DNA from: Verrucomicrobiales bacterium | GTDB taxonomy: Bacteria; Verrucomicrobiota; Verrucomicrobiia; Limisphaerales; UBA11320 | DNA: 5,487 nucleotides | Assembly (NCBI GenBank): GCA_003452185.1 | Contig: DMJJ01000612.1 | Coordinates: forward strand, 562-6,048 | Reading direction: 5' to 3' | Shown: piece after piece, positions 1 through 5,461 of the stretch | Position numbering within the stretch: position 1 is the stretch's first letter | Layout: every line of letters begins with the position of its first letter | Made by a program: the position numbers and the translations under genes | Notes under the pieces: generated by a model | The model's input: only the letters and a program-made list of their open reading frames with translations | Told to the model about the DNA's origin: nothing | Databases searched by the model: none

Positions 1-16
1 GACGCTCTTCCGATCT
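1..16. other. Illumina adapter remnant (not genomic)
   Basis: The first 16 bases, GACGCTCTTCCGATCT, are exactly the 3' end of the standard Illumina TruSeq universal adapter. The reverse complement, AGATCGGAAGAGCGTC, is the familiar read-through sequence. The genuine genome therefore starts at about position 17. On the minus strand the GH95 frame runs open through these bases, so an automatic annotation would add false residues to that protein. Confidence 0.95.
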
Positions 17-690
17 GCCCGGCCGGTGACGGCAAGTCCCGCAGCCAGGGAGGACTGCGCGCTCCAGGGAAACTTCCCCCCGCGGTACCGCACCGTGAAG
101 CCCACCGACCCCGTACGATCCGCCGTCAGCCGAAGGGCAAGCACCCCATCCGGGTGGCTGGCGAGAAGTTCGCGTCGATGTCGAATCCCGTTGGCAATGA
201 ACTCAACACCCGCCACCGCGGCATCAAGGTCGAGCTCCCGGCGGTATTCCGTCACCCTCCCCTCAACGCCCGACTGCTCCAGGAGGAGGTCGCCGGCCGG
301 AAGGCAGGTCCCGTAGTTCAGCTCACGCCCCAGCAACTTCCCTATGAACGGCTCCGCCTCGGCTGGCCGGCCCGCGGCCAACTGCCTCCGGGCCGCGATG
401 AACGCCTCACGTCCCCCCGGCGGGTCGTGCTCCTCGCTCGACTCCCCGGACCAGAAGGTCGACTCATTCAACGCCAGGCGCTCCTCGCCAATGCCCCCGA
501 ACACCATCGCCCCCAGACGGCCGTTCCCCACCGGCAGGGCCTCCAGCCAGCGGGCTGCGGGCTGCTGGTACCAAAGCCGGGGGACGGAGCGCGCCCCTTC
601 CGGTGACCCGCCCCCCCCGGACGACTGAAGGGGAAGTCCCGCCGCGCAGGCCAGGAAAAGACCCACGACCGGTCGCAGGGGGAATCTCAC
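17..690 (-). CDS. GH95-type alpha-L-fucosidase, N-terminal part (3' truncated by contig end)
   Basis: This is a probable secreted glycoside hydrolase of family GH95, whose members remove alpha-linked fucose (some galactose) from glycans by an inverting mechanism. I translated the minus strand from a GTG at 690 and found an open frame to the contig edge, giving about 224 genuine residues. Residues 1-20 form a short basic signal peptide (MRFPLRPVVGLFLACAAG). Residues 39-41 (LWY), 51-66 (ALPVGNGRLGAMVFGG) and 74-82 (LNESTFWSG) are the signature start of the GH95 N-terminal beta-sandwich domain. LNYGTCLPAGDLLL (124-137) and YRRELDLDAAVA (149-160) continue it. A full-length protein would be about 750-800 residues, so the catalytic (alpha/alpha)6 barrel is missing and activity cannot be judged. 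Cys15 might be a lipobox cysteine, but FLAC is a poor match. The gene is divergent from the propeller gene. Substrate specificity is inferred from family only. Confidence 0.92.
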
Positions 691-694
691 GACA

Positions 695-703
695 CCCTCC
701 CCC
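695..703 (-). promoter_or_regulatory. Ribosome binding site of the GH95 gene
   Basis: On the minus strand the sequence GGGGGAGGG lies 4 bases upstream of the GTG at 690-688. It is a good Shine-Dalgarno match and decides the GTG start. The start is further supported because the signal peptide begins directly after it. Confidence 0.7.
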
Positions 704-880
704 GCGCCACGGTTCGGTGGAGATCCGTGAGCCGGTGGACCCGGCCCGGGGGGCGATCGGTCAGGCGACAAGAAGGAAGCATGCGATAAATCCACCCCGG
801 CCACGGCAACCGCGCTCGGCCGGCACCGGGGAGTGGGAGAAAAAATGGACCGGGACCCCGCAGGGGATCAAGCCGGTATT

Positions 881-910
881 GCATGCGGGGGCGGGTTGCA
901 TTACGCATGC
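881..910 (+). repeat. 7-bp inverted repeat just upstream of propeller gene start
   Basis: GCATGCG (881-887) and CGCATGC (904-910) form a perfect inverted repeat with a 16-base spacer. The centres are 23 bp apart, about two helical turns. The right arm ends 3 bases before the ATG at 914. It could be a dimeric repressor operator, or a leader hairpin that hides the translation start. No function is demonstrated. Confidence 0.5.
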
Positions 911-913
911 CGG

Positions 914-2272
914 ATGCTCGCCCTCCCCCGCGGACTTCGATTCCACCGGCTCCAGCCGGGCTTGCTCCTCTCGTTCCTGGCGCTGACGGCCGCCGCCCAG
1001 GAAAACTGGCCTCAGTTCCGAGGCGCGGACGCCCGCGGCATCGGCACCTCCGACCGCCTCCCGCTGGCCTGGGGGCCCGGAACCAACGTCGCCTGGAAAG
1101 CCCGCATTCCGGGACGGGGGTGGTCCTCTCCGGTGGTCTGGGGCAAACAGGTCCTCCTCACCACCGCCGTAAGCGAGGGGGAGGAGGAGGCTCCGAAAAA
1201 GGGCCTCTACTTCGGCGGCGAACGTCCCGCCACACAGCACCGGCATCGGTGGCTGGCGATCTCCCTCGACCTGGAATCAGGGAAAACCAACTGGTCGACG
1301 GAGCTCTTCGCCGCGGTCCCCTCAACCCCGATCCACGTCAAGAACAGCTACGCCTCGGAGACCCCGGTCACGGATGGTGAACACCTCTACGTACTGTTCG
1401 GGCAGATCGGCCTCTACTGCCTCGATCTCGAGGGAAAGCAGGTTTGGAAGCAGGAGCTCCCACCCCGCAAGACCGCCTACGGGTGGGGGACCTCCTCCTC
1501 CCCCGTGGTGCACGGCGATCGTGTGTACGTCCTCTCCGACAACGAGGAGGCGTCGTTCCTCGCGGCCTATGACAAGCGGACGGGCAAGCAGGTCTGGAAG
1601 GTCGACAGGGATGAGCACACGAACTACTCCACCCCGTACGTCTGGCGCCACCCGGCCCGGACCGAGCTCGTCATCTCGGGACGGAACCAGGTGCGGGGGT
1701 ACGACCTGGAGGGGAAGGTCCTGTGGCATTTCAAGGGGATGTCCAGCCTCGCCATCCCGACCCCGTTCGAGGCCGACGGGCTCCTCTATCTCGCCGCGGG
1801 CTACGTGGGCGACAAGCTCACCCCCAACAAGCCCGTCTACGTCCTCCGGCCGGGTGCCGAAGGGGACCTGACCCTGGAGGAGGGACGCAACGAGAGCCGG
1901 CACATCGCCTGGATGCAGCCCAACGCCGCCCCCTACAACCCCTCGCCGCTCGTGTACCAGGGGCGACTCTTTGTGCTCTGGGACTTTGGCTTCCTGAACT
2001 GCCGCGATGCCCGGACGGGCAAGGAGCATTACGACAAACAACGCCTGAAGGTCGAGGGGACCGCAGGGTTCACCTCCTCCCCCTGGGCCTACCGCGGACG
2101 GATCTTCTGCCTCAGCGAGGATGGGGATACCTACGTCGTCAAGGCGGGGGACACCTACACTCTGGAGAGAGTGAACCCGCTCGGCGAAATGTGCATGGCC
2201 ACCCCGGCCATCGCCGGCCCCCGGCTCCTGGTCCGGGCCCTCGAGCACGTCTACTGCATCCAGGAGCCGTGA
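914..2272 (+). CDS. Secreted PQQ-like beta-propeller repeat protein
   Basis: This is a 452-residue predicted periplasmic or secreted beta-propeller of the PQQ-like (quinoprotein alcohol dehydrogenase-like) superfamily. From Met 914 there is a classical signal peptide: basic stretch, then PGLLLSFLALTAAAQ, with cleavage near AAQ/E at residues 28-30. NWPQFRG (31-37) follows at once and is typical of the many Planctomycetes and Verrucomicrobia members. Blade motifs of the type D-x-x-(T/S)-G-K-x-x-W recur near 117-127, 170-178, 219-228, 263-271 and 363-373, with SSPVV-like strands between them. At about 450 residues it is shorter than true PQQ dehydrogenases (about 600), and I see no sign that it binds PQQ; a scaffold or binding role is more likely. 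The start is uncertain. ATG 845 has a better ribosome site, but codons 845-913 have markedly less G/C at third positions than the gene body and would put 23 residues before the signal peptide. The gene overlaps the downstream DUF1294 gene. Confidence 0.88.
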   Translation: MLALPRGLRFHRLQPGLLLSFLALTAAAQENWPQFRGADARGIGTSDRLPLAWGPGTNVAWKARIPGRGWSSPVVWGKQVLLTTAVSEGEEEAPKKGLYFGGERPATQHRHRWLAISLDLESGKTNWSTELFAAVPSTPIHVKNSYASETPVTDGEHLYVLFGQIGLYCLDLEGKQVWKQELPPRKTAYGWGTSSSPVVHGDRVYVLSDNEEASFLAAYDKRTGKQVWKVDRDEHTNYSTPYVWRHPARTELVISGRNQVRGYDLEGKVLWHFKGMSSLAIPTPFEADGLLYLAAGYVGDKLTPNKPVYVLRPGAEGDLTLEEGRNESRHIAWMQPNAAPYNPSPLVYQGRLFVLWDFGFLNCRDARTGKEHYDKQRLKVEGTAGFTSSPWAYRGRIFCLSEDGDTYVVKAGDTYTLERVNPLGEMCMATPAIAGPRLLVRALEHVYCIQEP

Positions 2273-2550
2273 CACGCCTCGACGTCCTGGTGCTCGGCGG
2301 GTGCTCCCTGATGAGCGGGGTGACGTTCCTGGTCTTCGGAGCCGACAAGTGGATGGCGGGCCACGCTCGGGGTCGCCGGGTTCCCGAACGAACCCTCCTG
2401 CTTCTCTCAGCCCTCGGGGGGTGGCCGGGCGGATGGGCTGCGATGCGGGTCTTCCGACACAAGACCCTCAAGGGTTCCTTCCGTGTGAGGTTTTTCCTGG
2501 CCCTGATCCCGAACGCCTGGGGTCTCTGGGCCTGGGCCCGATGGAGGTGA
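2269..2550 (+). CDS. DUF1294 small membrane protein
   Basis: This is a 93-residue protein of the DUF1294 family, an uncharacterised group of small inner-membrane proteins. The family hallmarks are all present: a first membrane segment (about 5-23) ending in FGADK (23-27), then RRVPERTLLLLSALGGWPGG (36-55), RHKTLKGSF (63-71) and a C-terminal membrane segment (about 74-91). The function of the family is unknown; in some proteins the domain is fused to a cold-shock or other nucleic-acid-binding domain, which is absent here. The chosen start is the GTG at 2269, whose GTGA overlaps the stop codon of the propeller gene by 4 bases, implying coupled translation. AGGAG at 2262-2266 lies only 2 bases upstream, closer than usual. 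An ATG start at 2311 would remove most of the first membrane segment and is less likely. Confidence 0.86.
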   Translation: MTRLDVLVLGGCSLMSGVTFLVFGADKWMAGHARGRRVPERTLLLLSALGGWPGGWAAMRVFRHKTLKGSFRVRFFLALIPNAWGLWAWARWR

Positions 2551-2556
2551 CACGGT

Positions 2557-2994
2557 TCAGGCCGCCGGACCGGCCGCCGGATGGACCTGCTGCAGCGCCA
2601 CCAGGGTGAGGCCGAAATAGACGAACTGCTGGAACCCGCCGTTGAAATCGCCGGTCAGCCAAAGGCCGAACCCGAGGCAAAGGAAGACCCCAAGGCTCGC
2701 CAGAAGCGTGGCAGTCAGCCATGGGGCGACGCGCGAGCGGAGGAACTCGCCTCGCGCAAGCGCCACGCACGCCAACCCGAGGGCGAGGCATTCCGCAGCG
2801 GCCAGGCCCCAGAAGGAAAGGGAGACCCCATGCGGGATCGCCCCGAGGAACGTTGGCCCGAACTTGTCAGCAAACCACGGCGGCTCCCCCCCCCGCAGCT
2901 TGCTGAGCCCCGCGAATCCCCAGAGCATGAGATAGAGGAGGTTCACGGCGAGGAGGAGGAGGGGACGGGCCCACCGCTGCAGGAAGGATTCCAT
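2557..2994 (-). CDS. DoxX-like four-helix membrane protein
   Basis: This is a predicted 145-residue integral membrane protein with four hydrophobic helices at about 11-30, 57-80, 91-113 and 120-136. The layout and the GFAGLSKL motif ending helix 1 (residues 26-33) resemble the DoxX/MauE-like superfamily, whose members are often linked to redox or thiol chemistry. The loop after helix 1 (RGGEPPWFADKFGPT) is probably exposed. The family assignment rests on topology and the short motif and is moderate; the role is unknown. ATG 2994 is chosen because it precedes the first helix directly. An in-frame TTG at 3030 would add 12 unconvincing residues. Codons near residues 34-37 include a 9-base G tract (2886-2894 on the plus strand as C). 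The gene is 117 bp downstream of the sialidase-like gene on the same strand and ends 6 bp from the DUF1294 stop. Confidence 0.72.
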   Translation of the reverse strand: MESFLQRWARPLLLLAVNLLYLMLWGFAGLSKLRGGEPPWFADKFGPTFLGAIPHGVSLSFWGLAAAECLALGLACVALARGEFLRSRVAPWLTATLLASLGVFLCLGFGLWLTGDFNGGFQQFVYFGLTLVALQQVHPAAGPAA

Positions 2995-3111
2995 TCCCCC
3001 AGTGGAGCGCAGCGCGGAGCGGCAAGGCAAGCCAGGAACCGCCCCCCAGCGCCCTCCACGGGCCCAAGCGCGGCGGCTCGCATCAACGGACCGGCAATCC
3101 CCTCCAGGCGG
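2995..3111 (-). other. Spacer between sialidase-like and DoxX-like genes
   Basis: This is a 117-bp gap on the minus strand between two co-directional genes. It has no hairpin followed by a T run, so no intrinsic terminator is visible and read-through from the upstream gene is possible. I see no separate promoter. Confidence 0.4.
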
Positions 3112-4320
3112 TCATCGACGCAGCCTGCCCTCCAACTCCGGAAGCTTCAGCCGCACGCTGACAATATAGGGAGGCTCCCCCCGGGTCCAATGGCCGTAGG
3201 TCGTGGTCACGATCGTCCCGTCCGGCAGGACCTCCACTCCCGGGTAGGCGCAGTCGGCATCCTTGGTGTTCCCCAGCAGCCGCAGGCGACATTCCCCCTC
3301 GGTCCCGCGCAGGAGATCCTCGTACCTCCCGACCCACGCCACCCAGTCCCCGCGAGTCGGGCTCTCGAGCGTTGTGTCCCGAAAGCTGATGAAGAGTCGC
3401 CCGTCGGGCGCGTACCGTCCCGTGTGCCGGTCTCCGGTCAGGGCGCCGGGGAGCTCGCGGGGGGGGGACCAGGTGGCTCCCTCATCGTTGGAGAAAATGA
3501 CATGCGAGTTGCGGGCCCGCCGGTTCTCCCGGAGCAGCACCGCCAGCTGCTTTCCGTCAGGCGACCGGATGACTCCCGGCTCGCAGAGATGGACCTCCCC
3601 CGACTGTTGGACGGCCTCAGGGAAACTCCAGCTCAGCCCCCCGTCACGGGAGAAGGTCTTGTAGAGGGTGAAGACGACCGGCTTTGGCTGCGGGGCCCCG
3701 CGTTCCAATCCCCGGGTGAAGTAGCGCCCATCGTCATGGAACATCGCGATGTAGTTTCCAGGCCCCGTCTTCAACGGCTCGACAAACCCCATGACAACAA
3801 TCCCCCCCCAGTCGCCGGCCTGCCGGAGCGGGGTCCAATGGACTCCGTCATCCTCCGAGACCGAGAGCCGGGCCGGGTACATCCCGGACCAGAGGATGAG
3901 TCGACGACGCCCCGAGGCGTCCACCACCCGATGGATGGTTGGGGTCTCGAGACTCGTGCTCCAGTTCTCGGGCACCGGGAGACGGTCGCCCCAGGTGAGC
4001 CCGCCATCCCTGCTCCGCTTGAGCAGGATTGGCCCCTTGCCATGCCCTTTGGGATAGACGCAGAGGATCGTGCGCCCGTCCTCCAGAAGCACCGTGCTCG
4101 GATGCCCAAGGTATTGCCCGGCCTCCCGGTCGACCACCACCTGCCGCCCGGTCTCGCGCGAGAGATCGACCACGGGGATGGAGTACCCCCTTGGGATTTC
4201 CGCGCCCCGGGGGGCGGAGGTTGGCACCAGGAGGGCCAGGAGTGGCAGGATCCAGATCCGGCGGAGGATCCAGGTCGTGGGGCCCCTGGTCCGCACAGGG
4301 GGGATGCGGCTCTCAGTCAC
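3112..4320 (-). CDS. Secreted sialidase-like (BNR/Asp-box) six-bladed propeller protein
   Basis: This is a 402-residue exported protein of the sialidase superfamily. The GTG start at 4320 is set by a strong ribosome site 5 bases upstream. A long basic N-region leads into a hydrophobic core (IWILPLLALLVPTS, about 22-35), with cleavage probably near RGA/E at residue 40. Four Asp boxes of the form S-x-D-x-G-x-x-W occur at residues 103-110, 155-162, 224-231 and 277-284, the structural hallmark of the fold. Possible active-site residues are Glu247 (LCEPG), Arg264 (LLREN), Arg298/Arg302 (GDRHTGRY) and Tyr359 in DCAYPGVEVLPDG, which resembles the nucleophile region of GH33 enzymes. The usual N-terminal RIP arginine motif is replaced by GHP at 72-74, so true sialic-acid cleavage is doubtful. 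Automatic pipelines would likely call it exo-alpha-sialidase. It overlaps the end of cvfB by 8 bp, so the two are probably translated from one mRNA. Confidence 0.88.
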   Translation of the reverse strand: MTESRIPPVRTRGPTTWILRRIWILPLLALLVPTSAPRGAEIPRGYSIPVVDLSRETGRQVVVDREAGQYLGHPSTVLLEDGRTILCVYPKGHGKGPILLKRSRDGGLTWGDRLPVPENWSTSLETPTIHRVVDASGRRRLILWSGMYPARLSVSEDDGVHWTPLRQAGDWGGIVVMGFVEPLKTGPGNYIAMFHDDGRYFTRGLERGAPQPKPVVFTLYKTFSRDGGLSWSFPEAVQQSGEVHLCEPGVIRSPDGKQLAVLLRENRRARNSHVIFSNDEGATWSPPRELPGALTGDRHTGRYAPDGRLFISFRDTTLESPTRGDWVAWVGRYEDLLRGTEGECRLRLLGNTKDADCAYPGVEVLPDGTIVTTTYGHWTRGEPPYIVSVRLKLPELEGRLRR

Positions 4321-5182
4321 GGGTACCTCCCGGGCGCCAGGAGTTATCCTTCGGGATTTCGATCCCGGGACGCGAAAACTGAATCCTCCCCTGCTTGTAG
4401 AGAGCACCGAGCGCCTGCTTGAAGGCTTTCTTGCTGACGCCAAACTCCTCCCGGATCGACTCCGGCGAGCTGTCGTCATCGAACGCCAGGCGCCCCTGGT
4501 TCCCCGCCAACGCCTCCAGGATGAGCTCCGTCAGGGGGCGCACCCGCCCGTAGCCCGCGGCATCCAGGCTCAGATCGATCTTCCCCCCGGGCCGCACCTT
4601 CACCACGAAACCGCGCACCGTCTGCCCGATCGAGAGGGGGGACCTGAGGTTGTTGTGATAAAGCAGGCCGCGGTGGGCGTGTTCCACGATTGCCCCGTAG
4701 CCCAGCGGGGACCAGTCCGTCAGGATGAACGTCACAGGATGCCCCTCCCGGTAGGGGGGAGGAAGCTTGCTGAGGTGCCGATGGTATCGGGTGGTGGCCA
4801 CGATCCGGTGGGTCTTCGGATCGACGAACAGGACGACCACCACGCGATCCCCGACCCGAAGCTGTTGCTCATGCTCCCGGAACGGAAGGAGCAGGTCCTT
4901 CTGAAGGCCCCAGTCGAGGAAGACTCCCATCTGAGGGTGGACGCTCACGACCCGGAGGGAGGCGAACTCCCCGACCATCGCGTGGGGGGTCTCGGTTGTG
5001 GCCACAAGGCGGTCCATCGAGTCGCGGTACACGAACACGTCGAGCTTCTGCCCCTGGGCGAGGTTGGCCGGAATATACCGGCCCGGAAGGAGGATTTCCC
5101 CCAACTCCCCGCCATCGAGGTAAAGCCCGGGTTCCGACTCGCGGATGATCGAGAGGGTGTTCCGTTTGCCCAGGGTGGCCAT
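4313..5182 (-). CDS. cvfB: CvfB-type S1 RNA-binding protein
   Basis: This is a 289-residue cytoplasmic protein of the CvfB (YitL) family, named after a Staphylococcus aureus virulence regulator that binds RNA through S1 domains. The size matches the usual 280-300 residues. Order: S1-like domain (about 8-62, including SEPGLYLDGG and EILLPGRYIP), a second (about 72-131, GVFLDWGLQKDLLLP), a third (about 147-206, ending GGKIDLSLD) and a C-terminal winged helix (about 218-277) with the diagnostic FGVSKKAFKQALGALYKQGRI. The start is ATG 5182; a TTG at 5200 in the same frame would add six residues. Neither has a strong ribosome site. The last codons overlap the sialidase-like gene, an unusual pairing of an RNA-binding protein with a secreted hydrolase. 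The upstream region carries two copies of a hairpin repeat. The family is confident; the RNA target is unknown. Confidence 0.92.
   Translation of the reverse strand: MATLGKRNTLSIIRESEPGLYLDGGELGEILLPGRYIPANLAQGQKLDVFVYRDSMDRLVATTETPHAMVGEFASLRVVSVHPQMGVFLDWGLQKDLLLPFREHEQQLRVGDRVVVVLFVDPKTHRIVATTRYHRHLSKLPPPYREGHPVTFILTDWSPLGYGAIVEHAHRGLLYHNNLRSPLSIGQTVRGFVVKVRPGGKIDLSLDAAGYGRVRPLTELILEALAGNQGRLAFDDDSSPESIREEFGVSKKAFKQALGALYKQGRIQFSRPGIEIPKDNSWRPGGTRD
4325..4331 (-). promoter_or_regulatory. Ribosome binding site of the sialidase-like gene
   Basis: On the minus strand GGGAGGT lies with GGGAGG 5 bases upstream of the GTG at 4320-4318, inside the last codons of cvfB (encoding Pro-Gly-Gly-Thr). 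This strong match rejects the longer open frame reaching back to 4479 and shows that the sialidase-like gene starts before the cvfB stop codon. Confidence 0.8.
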
Positions 5183-5282
5183 GCCCCGGAAGCCTACCAA
5201 CCCACGGGACGTTGGCCCACAGGAAACTGGTCTCCACTCTCACCGGCATCCAGGCCGGGAAGAGCCGACTCTCGCGTCCCCT

Positions 5283-5305
5283 TGTAGCAACCGACGTAAG
5301 GAGGT
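5283..5305 (+). repeat. TAAGGAGGT-containing hairpin repeat, copy 1
   Basis: This 23-base element matches copy 2 at 21 of 23 positions. The arms CAACC (5288-5292) and GGTTG (5303-5307) pair perfectly around the loop GACGTAAGGA. The plus strand reads TAAGGAGGT (5297-5305), the ideal complement of the 16S rRNA 3' end, but no ATG or GTG start codon follows at normal spacing. On the minus strand it would lie in the cvfB leader. Confidence 0.75.
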
Positions 5306-5353
5306 TGTCCCTCTCCGGGCGGGCTTCCCGACTTCCCCGGGCCCCTTGCCTTC

Positions 5354-5376
5354 TGTAGAGACCGACGTAAGGAGGT
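5354..5376 (+). repeat. TAAGGAGGT-containing hairpin repeat, copy 2
   Basis: This second copy starts 71 bp after the first. The same 10-base loop GACGTAAGGA is flanked by GACC (5360-5363) and GGTC (5374-5377). One stem pair has changed from A-T in copy 1 to G-C here, a compensatory change. Similarity continues weakly downstream, where both copies have CCGGGCG followed by TCCCG. Confidence 0.75.
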
Positions 5377-5461
5377 CAGGCCCGCGCCGGGCGAGCCATC
5401 CCGCCTTTCCGGCCAGCCTGGGTCATCGGGGCGGATCAACCTGTCTCCGTTCGATCCCGTC

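Larger units (their letters stand above)
691..913. promoter_or_regulatory. Divergent intergenic region between GH95 and propeller genes
   Basis: These 223 bp must carry promoters for both outward-facing genes. No convincing -35/-10 pair stands out on either strand. The heptamer GCATGCG occurs at 779-785 and 881-887, and as its reverse complement at 904-910. The palindrome GCATGC at its core was not found anywhere else in the window by eye. TTGCAT is repeated at 879 and 896. An alternative start for the propeller gene (ATG at 845, with GGAG at 836-839) also lies here. I infer that the region is largely non-coding. Confidence 0.55.

Noticed and set aside
154..606. Plus-strand open frame of 150 codons
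   Set aside because: The minus strand here encodes the GH95 N-terminal domain with exact signature motifs, so the plus frame is its shadow.
779..790. TGCGATAAAT as an extended -10 promoter element
   Set aside because: It is only a partial match to TATAAT and has no -35-like hexamer at the right distance. It is not strong enough to list as a promoter.
1322..2275. Minus-strand open frame of 317 codons
   Set aside because: It is antisense to the propeller gene, which has clear blade motifs and a signal peptide. The minus frame has none.
2560..2580. Direct repeat GGCCGCCGG (2560 and 2572)
   Set aside because: It simply encodes the repeated Pro-Ala-Ala at the C-terminus of the DoxX-like protein. 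It is not a terminator: there is no T run.
4240..4275. Twin-arginine (Tat) export signal in the sialidase-like protein
   Set aside because: LRRIWIL has two arginines before the hydrophobic core but lacks the S/T-RR-x-F-L-K pattern. An ordinary Sec signal explains it.
2581..4422. Plus-strand open frame of 613 codons
   Set aside because: It is antisense to the DoxX-like and sialidase-like genes. Its translation is rich in Pro, Arg, Glu and Gly with no motif, as expected for the opposite strand of G+C-rich genes.
4321..4479. Longer N-terminus for the sialidase-like protein, starting at 4479
   Set aside because: The extra 53 residues lie inside cvfB, are Arg/Ser-rich, and would bury the export signal. 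GTG 4320 has a strong ribosome site.
4070..5287. Plus-strand open frame of 405 codons
   Set aside because: It is antisense to cvfB, whose S1 and winged-helix motifs are unmistakable. The plus frame shows no family signature.
5194..5439. Minus-strand open frame of 81 codons upstream of cvfB
   Set aside because: It reads straight through both hairpin repeats (giving SLRRSLQ and PPYVG-type peptides) and has no recognisable domain. It is most likely non-coding.
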